A DNA stretch of 39,761 bases from an uncultured Flavobacterium sp. (GCF_946479975.1 NZ_CAMLIX010000017.1:1-39761); one strand, 5' to 3'; numbered from the stretch's first letter, positions 24,954 through 32,919 are shown. Program-made: numbers and translations. Notes: generated from the sequence alone by a model not told the origin.

Positions 24954-26054
24954 ATGAAAAATATCATTACTCAATTTTCCCGATTATTTGTCGGCGTACT
25001 ATTTATCATTTCTGGATTAATAAAACTGAATGATCCTGTTGGTTTCTCTTATAAATTGGCAGAATATTTTAGCGAACCGGTTTTTAATATGCCTTTTTTA
25101 GAGCCTTTGGCTTTAGGTTTAGCTATTTTCTTGGTGATTTTAGAGGTAGTTTTGGGTGTGATGCTTTTAGTTGGTTATAAATCAAAATTAACCATTTGGG
25201 CTTTACTATTATTGATCGTTTTCTTTACGTTCCTTACCTTCTACTCTGCTTATTTTGATGTTGTAAAAGATTGCGGTTGCTTTGGAGATGCACTACACTT
25301 AACACCTTGGCAGTCATTTACAAAAGATGTTGTGTTACTTTTCTTTATTTTGATTTTATTTGTTAATCAAAAATTAGTAAAACCTTTATTTTCAAAATTA
25401 GTAACAAATCTACTGGCTCTATTAAGCATTGTTTTATGTGTATTTATGGCCGTTTGGGTTTTAAATCACAATCCGATAAAAGATTTCCGTCCGTATAAAG
25501 TGGGAACCAATATTGAGAAAGGAATGGAAATTCCAGAAGGTGCTCCAAAGTCTGTTGTTGAAATGATTTTTATCTACAAAGTAAATGGCGTTGAAAAAGA
25601 ATTTACAGAGAAAGATTTAATGAAAATTCCAGAAGGTGCAACTTTCGTAGATCGCAAAGACAAAGTAATTTCAGAAGGTTATATTCCGCCAATTCACGAT
25701 TTTACAATGACAAAAGATGATTCTGATTATAAAGAAGAATTATTAAAAGAACCAAAATTATTGATTTATGTGACTTACGATTTGAATTTATCAAATCCAG
25801 AAGGGATGAAAAAATTAGCAAAAGTTACTGCAGATGCAAAAGCTAAAGGCTACAAAGTAATTGGAATGACAGCTTCTGGAGCAGATGAAATTGCTAAAGC
25901 GAAAAAAGAATACGCATTAGACCTTGATTTCTATTTCTGCGACGGTACAGCTTTAAAAACTGTCGAAAGAGCAAATCCAAGTATTGTGGTAGTACAAAAC
26001 GGAACAATTGTTCAAAAAGTACATTACAATGATGTTGATGATTTAAAATTGTAA
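24954..26054 (+). CDS. DoxX/MauE-type membrane protein with thioredoxin-like C-terminus (BT_3928 type)
   Basis: This 366-residue protein starts with four membrane segments (about 7-165 including a last helix) of the DoxX/MauE type; VGVLFIISGLIKLNDPVGF opens it and DCGCFGDAL (Cys107, Cys109) is the redox motif of the group. After a linker, residues about 250-366 resemble a thioredoxin fold (LIYVTYDL, GYKVIGMTASG, NPSIVVVQNGTIVQKV) but lack a CxxC pair. Role in envelope redox or thiol chemistry is inferred. I start at ATG 24954; the upstream GTG at 24921 lies in the CACGAATT palindrome and would add a non-native segment before the first helix. A terminator follows. Confidence 0.9.
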   Translation: MKNIITQFSRLFVGVLFIISGLIKLNDPVGFSYKLAEYFSEPVFNMPFLEPLALGLAIFLVILEVVLGVMLLVGYKSKLTIWALLLLIVFFTFLTFYSAYFDVVKDCGCFGDALHLTPWQSFTKDVVLLFFILILFVNQKLVKPLFSKLVTNLLALLSIVLCVFMAVWVLNHNPIKDFRPYKVGTNIEKGMEIPEGAPKSVVEMIFIYKVNGVEKEFTEKDLMKIPEGATFVDRKDKVISEGYIPPIHDFTMTKDDSDYKEELLKEPKLLIYVTYDLNLSNPEGMKKLAKVTADAKAKGYKVIGMTASGADEIAKAKKEYALDLDFYFCDGTALKTVERANPSIVVVQNGTIVQKVHYNDVDDLKL

Positions 26055-26075
26055 TCTATACTATACATTTTCACC

Positions 26076-26116
26076 AACGCCAATTCTCTTATTTTTAATA
26101 GAATTGGCGTTTTTGT
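26076..26116 (+). terminator. Terminator after the DoxX-type gene
   Basis: Perfect 12-bp arms AACGCCAATTCT (26076-26087) and AGAATTGGCGTT (26100-26111) enclose a 12-nt loop and end in a run of T. Confidence 0.88.
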
Positions 26117-26161
26117 TTTCTAATTTTTTAACCCCAATTAAACTTTAAGAAAAACCTGCTT

Positions 26162-27190
26162 ATGATTTCAAAAATACCTCAACAACTAGTAAGAAGATTT
26201 TTTGCAAATCCGCTGCTTTTTATATTTATTACGCTACTGCTGTTTTATATTGTTTATGATTTCTATATAAAATCAACTTCGGGGAGTCATTTAATTCCGA
26301 TTAATATGATAGCCTTAATGGCTGGAGTAATTTTTGAAAGTAAAAGAATTACAAGCCGATGGGTTATTGTAACCATCATCGGACTAGTTTCTTTTTTTAT
26401 TTCCTATGCATTTCTAAATTTCATAGCCGATTCAGGTTACCACTACAGACGTAACTTTGTCGAAATTATGAATTACAGCATTCAGGCCTGGCCGACTATT
26501 TTTCTTGTATTATATTTTATTTTCTCGCTAGTATTTTACAAATACAGAATAATTCCGAAACTAACTGAAGGTATTACATTACTGCAATCTATAGCCGTAA
26601 TTTATTGGGTAATCGATTATGGTTTCATCGACAGCAATAGTATTTTCATGAAAACATTTCTGGTAATTGGACTCCTTTTTTCACTCTTTTCTATTTTCCA
26701 TGCCTTTACAAAAACTCATTTATCTAACACACACAAACTTATTCTTAGCATTTGGAGCTCAATAATTATGCTGCTTTTTGCATTAGACAATCTTCATTTT
26801 ATTGACGAAGCTGCGCCAACTGAAACTACAGATAACATAGTAAAAATTTTATATCTCGGATTACAATATTTTCTTTTAGGTATTTCAAGCATTTATATCA
26901 TTCAAAATTTTATTATGCTCTACCGTTTTTTACCACGTCCAGGTAAATTTTTCAATTCAAAATATACAAATAGCGTAAGAAGACTGAAAGAAGATCACAT
27001 TTACAGATATTCAGATGAGCAGGTTCCTGTTTTTCACTCTCTATTTTGTATTGTTTTTATAAGCAGCATTTTCTTTTTAAATTTCTATTATCAAGTTGTT
27101 CCAAAACAGATTATAATCTGGATCGTTTTTGTCACATTTCCATTCATTATAAATCTATTTAATTATACTTTTTCAGGAAGAAGAAGATAG
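26162..27190 (+). CDS. Polytopic membrane protein of unknown function
   Basis: This 342-residue protein is almost entirely hydrophobic, with about nine predicted membrane segments (for example LLFIFITLLLFYIVYDFYI, WVIVTIIGLVSFFISYAFL and LQYFLLGISSIYIIQNFIM) and a cytoplasmic-type loop near 260-290 rich in Arg, Lys and Asp. The end is basic (SGRRR). I recognise no family and see no catalytic motif. It has a terminator before it and a short 47-nt gap to the hydrolase gene after it, so the two may be co-transcribed. Confidence 0.8.
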   Translation: MISKIPQQLVRRFFANPLLFIFITLLLFYIVYDFYIKSTSGSHLIPINMIALMAGVIFESKRITSRWVIVTIIGLVSFFISYAFLNFIADSGYHYRRNFVEIMNYSIQAWPTIFLVLYFIFSLVFYKYRIIPKLTEGITLLQSIAVIYWVIDYGFIDSNSIFMKTFLVIGLLFSLFSIFHAFTKTHLSNTHKLILSIWSSIIMLLFALDNLHFIDEAAPTETTDNIVKILYLGLQYFLLGISSIYIIQNFIMLYRFLPRPGKFFNSKYTNSVRRLKEDHIYRYSDEQVPVFHSLFCIVFISSIFFLNFYYQVVPKQIIIWIVFVTFPFIINLFNYTFSGRRR

Positions 27191-27237
27191 AATTAATCCG
27201 TTTTTTCTTCTTACTTTTATTTCGTAAAAAACTATCT

Positions 27238-27906
27238 ATGAAATTATTATCCAGAGTATCATCTATTGTTTTCATTTTTCTCCTTTTAAGTTTTTCAGCC
27301 TTTAGCCAAGAAAAAACGACCAATAAAAACCAACGCTACATTTTCTTTTTGCATAATGCCTTTATAGAAGAAAATCCTTTGAACGTAGCACATCCAGAAT
27401 ATGGAAGAGCAGAATATAACGAGATTTTAGATTCTTATAAAAAAGACAATTTTATTGTTTTTAGTGAAATCAGAAGTAAAAATACCAATGGAGTAAAATA
27501 CGCTAAAAAGATAGAAAAACAGATAAAAGCATTGCTGAGAAAAGATGTTCCTGCAAATCACATCACGGTTATCGGAACTTCAAGAGGTGGTTACATCGCG
27601 CAATATGTTTCGACTTATTTGGCAAATCCAGATGTGAATTTTGTTTTTATCGGATGTTTTAGAGATTCTGATATTGAGCAGATTCCAGATATTAATTTCT
27701 GCGGAAACATTTTAACGATTTATGAAAAATCAGATATTTATGGCGTTTCTGCCATTAAAAGAAAAGAAAATTCTAAATGTAAAATTGATCATTTTAAAGA
27801 AATAGAATTAAACACTGGTTTAAAGCATGGTTTCTTATACAAAGCCGACGATGGTTGGATTGCTCCAAGTAAAAAATGGGCAAATGGAAATTATGAGTTA
27901 AATTAA
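27238..27906 (+). CDS. Exported alpha/beta hydrolase-like protein
   Basis: This 222-residue protein has a signal peptide ending near residue 23 (FSAFSQ). The mature part has an alpha/beta hydrolase layout: opening strand YIFFLHNAFIEENP, nucleophile elbow VIGTSRGGYIAQYVS (Ser in GTSRGG), ILTIYEKSDIYG with a candidate acidic residue, and LKHGFLY with a candidate His near the C-terminus. It probably acts as a periplasmic esterase or peptidase, but the substrate cannot be stated. It is small for the fold, with little cap domain. A strong terminator follows. Confidence 0.78.
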   Translation: MKLLSRVSSIVFIFLLLSFSAFSQEKTTNKNQRYIFFLHNAFIEENPLNVAHPEYGRAEYNEILDSYKKDNFIVFSEIRSKNTNGVKYAKKIEKQIKALLRKDVPANHITVIGTSRGGYIAQYVSTYLANPDVNFVFIGCFRDSDIEQIPDINFCGNILTIYEKSDIYGVSAIKRKENSKCKIDHFKEIELNTGLKHGFLYKADDGWIAPSKKWANGNYELN

Positions 27907-27923
27907 AAAACTCAAAAGGATAT

Positions 27924-27964
27924 AAAAGCCTTCAATACTTTAAATTTTATTGAAGGCTTTTTTA
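27924..27964 (+). terminator. Terminator after the hydrolase gene
   Basis: Perfect 14-bp arms AAAAGCCTTCAATA (27924-27937) and TATTGAAGGCTTTT (27948-27961) with a 10-nt loop run into T residues. Confidence 0.92.
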
Positions 27965-28161
27965 TTGAAATCCGACGTTTTTTTGACTAAAATTCCGTTT
28001 TCAAAATAAAATTTTCTTTGCTTTTTTACTTTTAAAAAATAGAAGCTATAAAAAAGCACGATTTATCTCCTCTACTATTACGATTTCATTCCACTTTTTC
28101 TAACCTTAAACTACATTTTTGTTACAAAATAAACGACTCTTCAAATTTTGTTAATCTGCAT

Positions 28162-28190
28162 TTGGCTTTCAATTTGTTTGTTTAACTTTG
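28162..28190 (+). promoter_or_regulatory. Promoter of the TlpA-like gene
   Basis: TTG (28162-28164) and TAACTTTG (28183-28190) are 18 nt apart, near consensus. The -7 box overlaps an in-frame TTG codon at 28188, which therefore cannot be the translation start. Confidence 0.75.
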
Positions 28191-28208
28191 TTGAAAATGA
28201 TTATTTAT

Positions 28209-28706
28209 ATGAAACAAATTGCTTTAATCGTAATTGCATTTATTACGTTTTCATGTTCACAAGCTCAGAAAACAAGTTTTTCTAAAGAAGCTTTATCTCA
28301 GAAATTATTAGGAACTGACGATAGTCAGACAACTTTTAAAAACATTCTAAAAAAATACAAAGGAAAAACTTTGGTAATTGAAGTTTGGGCTTCTTGGTGC
28401 GGCGACTGCGTAAAAGCAATGCCAAAACTAAAAGAACTTCAAGCAAACAATCCAGATGTTTCTTATTTGTTCCTTTCTGCTGATAAAACTGCTGAAAAAT
28501 GGAAAGCTGGAATTGAGAAACACGAATTGAATAAAGGCGATCATTATATGATGAATGACGGTATGAAAGGTCTTTTTGGAAAAGCGATCGACTTAGACTG
28601 GATTCCGCGTTATATCATTGTAGACAAAACTGGAAAAATCGTTTTGTACCGCGCTATTGAAACTGATTTCGAAAAAATCAATTCTACTTTACAAGCATTG
28701 AAATAA
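28209..28706 (+). CDS. TlpA-like thioredoxin lipoprotein
   Basis: This 165-residue thiol-disulfide oxidoreductase has a lipoprotein signal MKQIALIVIAFITFSC with the lipid Cys at residue 16, and a thioredoxin fold with the active site WASWCGDC (Cys64, Cys67), followed by SYLFLSADKTAEKWKAGIEK, the cis-Pro region DWIPRYIIVDKTGKIVLYRA. It is probably tethered to a membrane, reducing disulfides in the periplasm. I chose ATG 28209 because it gives a standard signal; ATG 28197 is also in frame, while earlier codons overlap the promoter. It lies in the same neighbourhood as the DoxX-type gene, a plausible redox partner. Confidence 0.92.
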   Translation: MKQIALIVIAFITFSCSQAQKTSFSKEALSQKLLGTDDSQTTFKNILKKYKGKTLVIEVWASWCGDCVKAMPKLKELQANNPDVSYLFLSADKTAEKWKAGIEKHELNKGDHYMMNDGMKGLFGKAIDLDWIPRYIIVDKTGKIVLYRAIETDFEKINSTLQALK

Positions 28707-28747
28707 TTTTTCAATGTCAATGTCAAATTCAATGACAATTACAATGT

Positions 28748-28783
28748 AAAAATCAATTTTAAAAATTTAAAATTGATTTTTTG
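28748..28783 (+). terminator. Probable terminator between tlpA-like gene and tpiA
   Basis: 13-bp arms AAAAATCAATTTT (28748-28760) and AAAATTGATTTTT (28769-28781) with an 8-nt loop. The stem is AT-rich, so termination may be partial. Confidence 0.55.
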
Positions 28784-28849
28784 ATATTGAAATTGAACTT
28801 GGCTTTACATTCAAACAAAAAAACAAAAAAATAATATAAAACTACCAAA

Positions 28850-29602
28850 ATGAGAAAATCGATTGTTGCAGGAAACTGGAAAATGCATAAAAATGCGGCA
28901 CAAACTGAAGAATTATTAAACGAGTTAATTGCTAAAATTCCAGCAAAAACGAATGCACAAGTTATTGTAGCGCCAACTTTTGTAAACTTACAAGCTGCTG
29001 CTACAAAATTAAAAAACACGACTATTGGAGTTGCTGCTCAAAACGTTCACCAAGCTGAAGGTGGTGCTTTTACAGGAGAAATTTCTGCAGATATGTTAAC
29101 TAGTATTGGTATTGACACTGTAATTTTAGGTCACTCTGAGCGTAGAGCTATTTTCAATGAAACTGATGCTTTAATCGCAAATAAAGTTGATACTGCATTA
29201 AAACATGACATGACTGTTATTTTCTGTTTTGGTGAAGAATTAAAAGACCGTCAATCTGACAATCACTTTAATATTGTTGAAAACCAATTGCGTGATGGAG
29301 TTTTCCACATTGCAAAAGAATCTTGGTCTAAAGTTGTTTTAGCTTATGAGCCAGTTTGGGCTATTGGAACTGGAGAAACTGCTTCGCCAGAGCAAGCACA
29401 AGAAATGCATGAATTTATTAGAGAAACTATCCGTAAAGCTTTTGGAGCTGAAATCGCTGATGAAGTTTCTATTTTATACGGTGGTTCTGTAAAACCAGAT
29501 AACGCTAAAGAAATCTTCTCTAAACCAGACGTAGATGGTGGTTTAATTGGAGGTGCAGCTTTAAAAGCTGACGATTTCTTAGCTATTGTAACTGCTATCT
29601 AA
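28850..29602 (+). CDS. tpiA: Triosephosphate isomerase
   Basis: This 250-residue enzyme interconverts dihydroxyacetone phosphate and glyceraldehyde 3-phosphate. Catalytic elements are intact: Asn and Lys in AGNWKMHKN (Lys11), His in ILGHSERRAIF (near 95), Glu in YEPVWAIGTGETAS (near 168) with the lid loop directly after, and LYGGSVKP and GGLIGGAAL for phosphate binding. Length is normal. It is followed by a strong terminator and then by prmA with its own promoter. Confidence 0.98.
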   Translation: MRKSIVAGNWKMHKNAAQTEELLNELIAKIPAKTNAQVIVAPTFVNLQAAATKLKNTTIGVAAQNVHQAEGGAFTGEISADMLTSIGIDTVILGHSERRAIFNETDALIANKVDTALKHDMTVIFCFGEELKDRQSDNHFNIVENQLRDGVFHIAKESWSKVVLAYEPVWAIGTGETASPEQAQEMHEFIRETIRKAFGAEIADEVSILYGGSVKPDNAKEIFSKPDVDGGLIGGAALKADDFLAIVTAI

Positions 29603-29629
29603 TTTTAGTTTTTAAAAATTTAGATTTAC

Positions 29630-29660
29630 AAAAAACCATTCGCAAAGCGAATGGTTTTTT
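29630..29660 (+). terminator. Terminator of tpiA
   Basis: Perfect 14-bp arms AAAAAACCATTCGC and GCGAATGGTTTTTT (29630-29643, 29647-29660) around a 3-nt loop, 27 nt past the tpiA stop codon. Confidence 0.93.
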
Positions 29661-29685
29661 CGTTTTGGAATTTGGAATTTTAAAA

Positions 29686-29715
29686 TTGGAGTTTCTAATT
29701 TAAGAGTTACCTTTG
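29686..29715 (+). promoter_or_regulatory. Canonical promoter of prmA
   Basis: TTG (29686-29688), exactly 19 nt, then TACCTTTG (29708-29715): a perfect Bacteroidetes promoter. The prmA ATG follows 14 nt after the -7 box, leaving a very short leader. Confidence 0.85.
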
Positions 29716-29729
29716 CAAAAATTTTTTTT

Positions 29730-30563
29730 ATGTCAAATATATATTTAGGATATCATTTTACGATTGAGCCGAAAGAATTAGGTTCTGAAATTTTAGTTGC
29801 GGAACTAGGAGAAAAAGCGTTTGAAAGTTTTACAGAAACAGAAAACGGAATTTCGGCTTTTGTGAAGAAAGATTTATGGGATTCAACTATTCTAGACGAT
29901 ATTTATATTTTACAATCTGATGAGTTTAAAATTGAATATACCATTGAAGAAATCGATCAGGTAAACTGGAACGAAGAATGGGAAAAGAATTTTGAACCAA
30001 TTGATGTAGATGGAAAGTGCCATGTTCGCGCTCCTTTCCACCCACAAACGAAAGCAGAATTTGATATCGTAATCGAACCTAAAATGAGTTTTGGAACTGG
30101 TCACCACGAAACCACTCACATGATGATCCAGCATTTATTAGAAATGGATGTGAAAGGTTTAAAAACTCTTGACATGGGTTGCGGCACTGCAATTCTTGCT
30201 ATTTTAGCAGAAATGAAAGGTGCAGAACCTATCGACGCTATTGATATTGACAATTGGTGTTATTTGAATTCAATTGAAAATGCCGAACGCAATAATTGCA
30301 AACACATCAGCGTTTATGAGGGCGATGCGGCTTTATTGGCTGGTAAAAAATATGATCTGATTATTGCTAACATCAATAGAAATATTTTGTTGAATGATAT
30401 GCAAACTTATGTTGATGCTTTAAACCCAAAGGGAACTATACTTTTTAGTGGTTTTTATGAAGAAGACATTCCTTTTATTGATGCTTCTTGCGTTGAGAAA
30501 GGATTAACTTATGTTAAAAAGCTTCAGAGAAACAACTGGGTATCATTAAAATACGTAAATTAG
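29730..30563 (+). CDS. prmA: Ribosomal protein L11 methyltransferase
   Basis: This 277-residue methyltransferase trimethylates lysines and the N-terminus of ribosomal protein L11 with S-adenosylmethionine. It has the N-terminal substrate-recognition domain (1-105, including EEWEKNFEPI), the SFGTGHHETTHMMIQ segment, the SAM-binding LDMGCGTAILAI (about 150-161), acidic DAIDIDNWC and the NINRNILL motif. It is followed by clpS 37 nt downstream with no hairpin between, so the pair is probably co-transcribed. Confidence 0.97.
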   Translation: MSNIYLGYHFTIEPKELGSEILVAELGEKAFESFTETENGISAFVKKDLWDSTILDDIYILQSDEFKIEYTIEEIDQVNWNEEWEKNFEPIDVDGKCHVRAPFHPQTKAEFDIVIEPKMSFGTGHHETTHMMIQHLLEMDVKGLKTLDMGCGTAILAILAEMKGAEPIDAIDIDNWCYLNSIENAERNNCKHISVYEGDAALLAGKKYDLIIANINRNILLNDMQTYVDALNPKGTILFSGFYEEDIPFIDASCVEKGLTYVKKLQRNNWVSLKYVN

Positions 30564-30600
30564 TTAGTAATAAATACATCAGTACAAAAACTTAAAAAAA

Positions 30601-30876
30601 ATGAGTACTAAAGAAAAAGTTAGAGAGAGAGTTCGCGAAAAAGAAGCCGTAGGTTTCAATAACGAAATTATAGTTTACAACGACGATGTAAACACTTTTG
30701 ATCACGTAATTGACACTCTTATGCGCGTATGCAGCCACACAGCCGAACAAGCTGAACAGTGTTCTTTAATTGTACATTACAACGGAAAATGCACTGTAAA
30801 AACAGGTCCGATTGACAAATTAAAACCACAATGTACACAACTTCTAGAAGCAGGTCTCAGCGCTGAAATTGTTTAG
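30601..30876 (+). CDS. clpS: ClpS adaptor of the Clp protease
   Basis: This 91-residue adaptor delivers N-degron substrates to ClpA-type chaperones with ClpP. The core NDDVNTFDHVIDTLMRV holds the N-degron pocket residues, followed by SHTAEQAEQCSLIVHYNGKC, where family members have A-E-x-A-x-x-H-x-x-G. The N-terminal extension (about 20 residues) is charged and flexible as usual. It follows prmA and is closed by a strong terminator. Confidence 0.96.
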   Translation: MSTKEKVRERVREKEAVGFNNEIIVYNDDVNTFDHVIDTLMRVCSHTAEQAEQCSLIVHYNGKCTVKTGPIDKLKPQCTQLLEAGLSAEIV

Positions 30877-30888
30877 TTGAAAATATTT

Positions 30889-30940
30889 AAAAAAGCATTC
30901 TATTTTATTCTATATTTGAATTGAATAGAATGCTTTTTTT
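30889..30940 (+). terminator. Terminator after clpS, with a -7 box in its loop
   Basis: Perfect 16-bp arms (30889-30904 and 30924-30939, core AAGCATTCTATT) enclose a 19-nt loop and end in seven T. The next start codon, 30941, begins just after the T run. The loop contains TATATTTG (30911-30918), a perfect TAnnTTTG box, without a TTG at the usual distance upstream. Confidence 0.85.
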
Positions 30941-31882
30941 ATGGAGGAATATGGAAAGATATTGATTATTGCAATGCCTATTTTTTTGACCTTGATTATC
31001 ATCGAAAAAATATACGGCATTTATACCAAAAACGACACGACTCCTCTTATAGACAGTGTATCAAGCATTAGTTCCGGAATAACGAATTCTGTAAAAGATG
31101 TTTTAGGGCTCAGCCTGACTTTTATTTCTTATGAATGGCTGGTTTCAAAAATTGCTTTACAGCATTTAGAAGCCAATTTTCTCTCCTACTTTATTGCCTT
31201 TTTTGTTATTGATTTCTACGGATATTGGAGTCATAGATTGGCGCATCAAATTAACTTTCTGTGGAACAAACATGCGATTCATCACAGTAGTGAAGAATTC
31301 AATTTGGCTTGTGCACTTCGCCAGCCCATTGCGAGTTTGGTCAATTTATTTACTTTTTTATTGATTCCGGCGGCCTTGCTCGGCGTTCCGGCTTCTGTCA
31401 TTGCTATTACACTCCCTATTCATTTGTTTTTACAATTTTGGTATCATACCAAACACATTAAAAAAATGGGATTTCTAGAGCACATTTTGGTAACTCCATC
31501 GCATCATCGGGTGCATCATGCTATAAATCCAGAATATTTGGATAAGAATCATTCTCAGATTTTTATTTTTTGGGACAAACTTTTTGGGACTTTTCAAGAA
31601 GAATTATATGAAGTTCCGCCAGTTTTCGGAATCACAAGACCTGCCAATACTTGGAATCCGATTAAGATTAATTTTCAGCATTTGAGTTTACTTATTTCAG
31701 ATGCTTGGCGCGCTCCAAAATGGAAAGACAAATTGACCATTTGGTTTAAACCAACGGGCTGGCGTCCTGAAAACTTTGAAGAAAAATATCCTGTAAACAA
31801 AATTGAAAATGTTTTTGACTTTCAAAAATACGGAACCCAAAATAGTCAGAAGTTAATTTTATGGTCTGTTATTCAGGTTTAA
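30941..31882 (+). CDS. AGMO-like fatty acid hydroxylase / sterol desaturase, apparently cut by a frameshift
   Basis: This 313-residue membrane protein has the diiron histidine clusters of the fatty acid hydroxylase superfamily: HRLAH (98-102), HAIHH (111-115) and HHRVHH (188-193), between hydrophobic segments. The long region after the third box (TFQEELYEVPPVFGITRP, WNPIKINFQHL) is like alkylglycerol monooxygenase (TMEM195)-type members, which cleave ether lipids with oxygen and a pterin. Here the frame ends at TAA 31880-31882, yet the next frame continues with membrane helices that family members carry at the C-terminus. One extra T in the TTT at 31878-31880 would join the two. The catalytic part is complete, so activity is possible. 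Substrate is inferred. Confidence 0.85.
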   Translation: MEEYGKILIIAMPIFLTLIIIEKIYGIYTKNDTTPLIDSVSSISSGITNSVKDVLGLSLTFISYEWLVSKIALQHLEANFLSYFIAFFVIDFYGYWSHRLAHQINFLWNKHAIHHSSEEFNLACALRQPIASLVNLFTFLLIPAALLGVPASVIAITLPIHLFLQFWYHTKHIKKMGFLEHILVTPSHHRVHHAINPEYLDKNHSQIFIFWDKLFGTFQEELYEVPPVFGITRPANTWNPIKINFQHLSLLISDAWRAPKWKDKLTIWFKPTGWRPENFEEKYPVNKIENVFDFQKYGTQNSQKLILWSVIQV

Positions 31883-32211
31883 CAACACTATTGTTTGTTA
31901 GCTTTCTTTTTGAAAATATTGCTAAAATCGGCCTTCCAAATATTTTTGTCTATGGCTTTTTTATTTTTCTGACCGTCTACAGTTACAGTGAGTTAATAGA
32001 CAAAAGTAAATTTGCTGTTCTCTGGGAAAGTTTGCGACTCGGGACAGTAACCCTTATAATTGTGTATTATGGAGATTGGTTTGGCTTAAATAATGTAATT
32101 CCGATTGGTAATTATGTTATTTTTACATACTTAATACTATCATTTACAGCGACTGTATATTTTGTTCGTATTGAGTTTAAAAACCAACCAAAACCAATAT
32201 ATAATTCATAA
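31861..32211 (+). pseudogene. Detached C-terminal membrane part of the AGMO-like hydroxylase
   Basis: This 116-codon frame overlaps the end of the hydroxylase gene by 22 nt in the -1 frame. It encodes about three to four membrane segments (TTLLFVSFLFENIAKIG, FVYGFFIFLTVYSYSEL, GTVTLIIVYYGD, YVIFTYLILSFTATVYFV) and a short basic tail. The first residues MVCYSG look like a chance start, while the sequence from TTLLFVSF onward continues smoothly from the hydroxylase's WSVIQV. I judge it the C-terminal part of the same gene rather than a separate one. A sequencing error in the T run would look the same. Confidence 0.7.
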
Positions 32212-32220
32212 TCCCCTATT

Positions 32221-32901
32221 ATGAGAAATTTTTCATTTTTTAAAATTTACATTGCGTTCAGCCTTGTATACCTGGCCTTTCTTGGGCTCGGTTTTGAACG
32301 TTTCGATCTGTTTTTAAAACCCATTTTGATGCCAATTCTAGGGTTTACAGCTTATTTTCACAGTAAATTCCCCACGCAGAGTACTTTGCTTGCAGGTTTA
32401 TTATTTTCTTGGATCGGAGATGTTATTCTGCTTTTTTCTGATCTCGGCGAAATTTATTTCATTCTAGGTTTAGTATCCTTTTTGATCGCTCATATTCTTT
32501 ATTCCATTGTATTTAATAGGCAGAATAGAATTAGAAAAAAACAGAATAAAACATTTTTTGTTATTGGAAGTATTTTAATTGCAGTTTATTTAATTGGTAT
32601 GGTGACGTTTTTGATGCCTTATTTGGGCAATCTTGAAATTCCCGTTTCCATTTATGCTACTGTCATTTCAATTATGATTTTATTTGCTTTTAATGGGCTT
32701 TTGGTTTGGGAAAAACCTGGAAATCAGTTCATTTTTTTAGGAGCATTTGTCTTTATAGTTTCAGATAGTATTTTGGCAATAAATAAGTTTTATCTTCCAA
32801 TTCCTAAAAGTTCCTTTTTTATAATGCTGACTTACCTTCTGGCACAATATCTGATCGTAGTTGGTGTTTTAAAACTAAATCCGAAAAAAGTACAAGAATA
32901 A
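32221..32901 (+). CDS. YhhN-family membrane protein (lysoplasmalogenase family)
   Basis: This 226-residue protein has about eight membrane helices and belongs to the YhhN/TMEM86 family. Family signs are the early LKPILMPILGF, the SWIGDVILLFSD motif (about 61-72) with a conserved Asp, GLVSFLIAHILYSIVF, and the late FIVSDSILAINKF and QYLIVVG. TMEM86 proteins hydrolyse the vinyl-ether bond of lysoplasmalogens; bacterial members are much less studied. It starts 9 nt after the C-terminal part of the AGMO-like gene, so the two ether-lipid-related genes look like one operon. Confidence 0.92.
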   Translation: MRNFSFFKIYIAFSLVYLAFLGLGFERFDLFLKPILMPILGFTAYFHSKFPTQSTLLAGLLFSWIGDVILLFSDLGEIYFILGLVSFLIAHILYSIVFNRQNRIRKKQNKTFFVIGSILIAVYLIGMVTFLMPYLGNLEIPVSIYATVISIMILFAFNGLLVWEKPGNQFIFLGAFVFIVSDSILAINKFYLPIPKSSFFIMLTYLLAQYLIVVGVLKLNPKKVQE

Positions 32902-32919
32902 TAGTTTATTAAAATACTC

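Noticed and set aside
28759..29019. 86-codon minus-strand hydrophobic ORF
   Set aside because: Antisense to the start of tpiA and starting from a hairpin region.
31876..31886. Programmed -1 frameshift joining the hydroxylase parts
   Set aside because: The zero-frame heptamer at the junction, GGTTTAA, does not fit X XXY YYZ, and no clear stimulatory stem was seen, so a simple indel in a T run is more likely.
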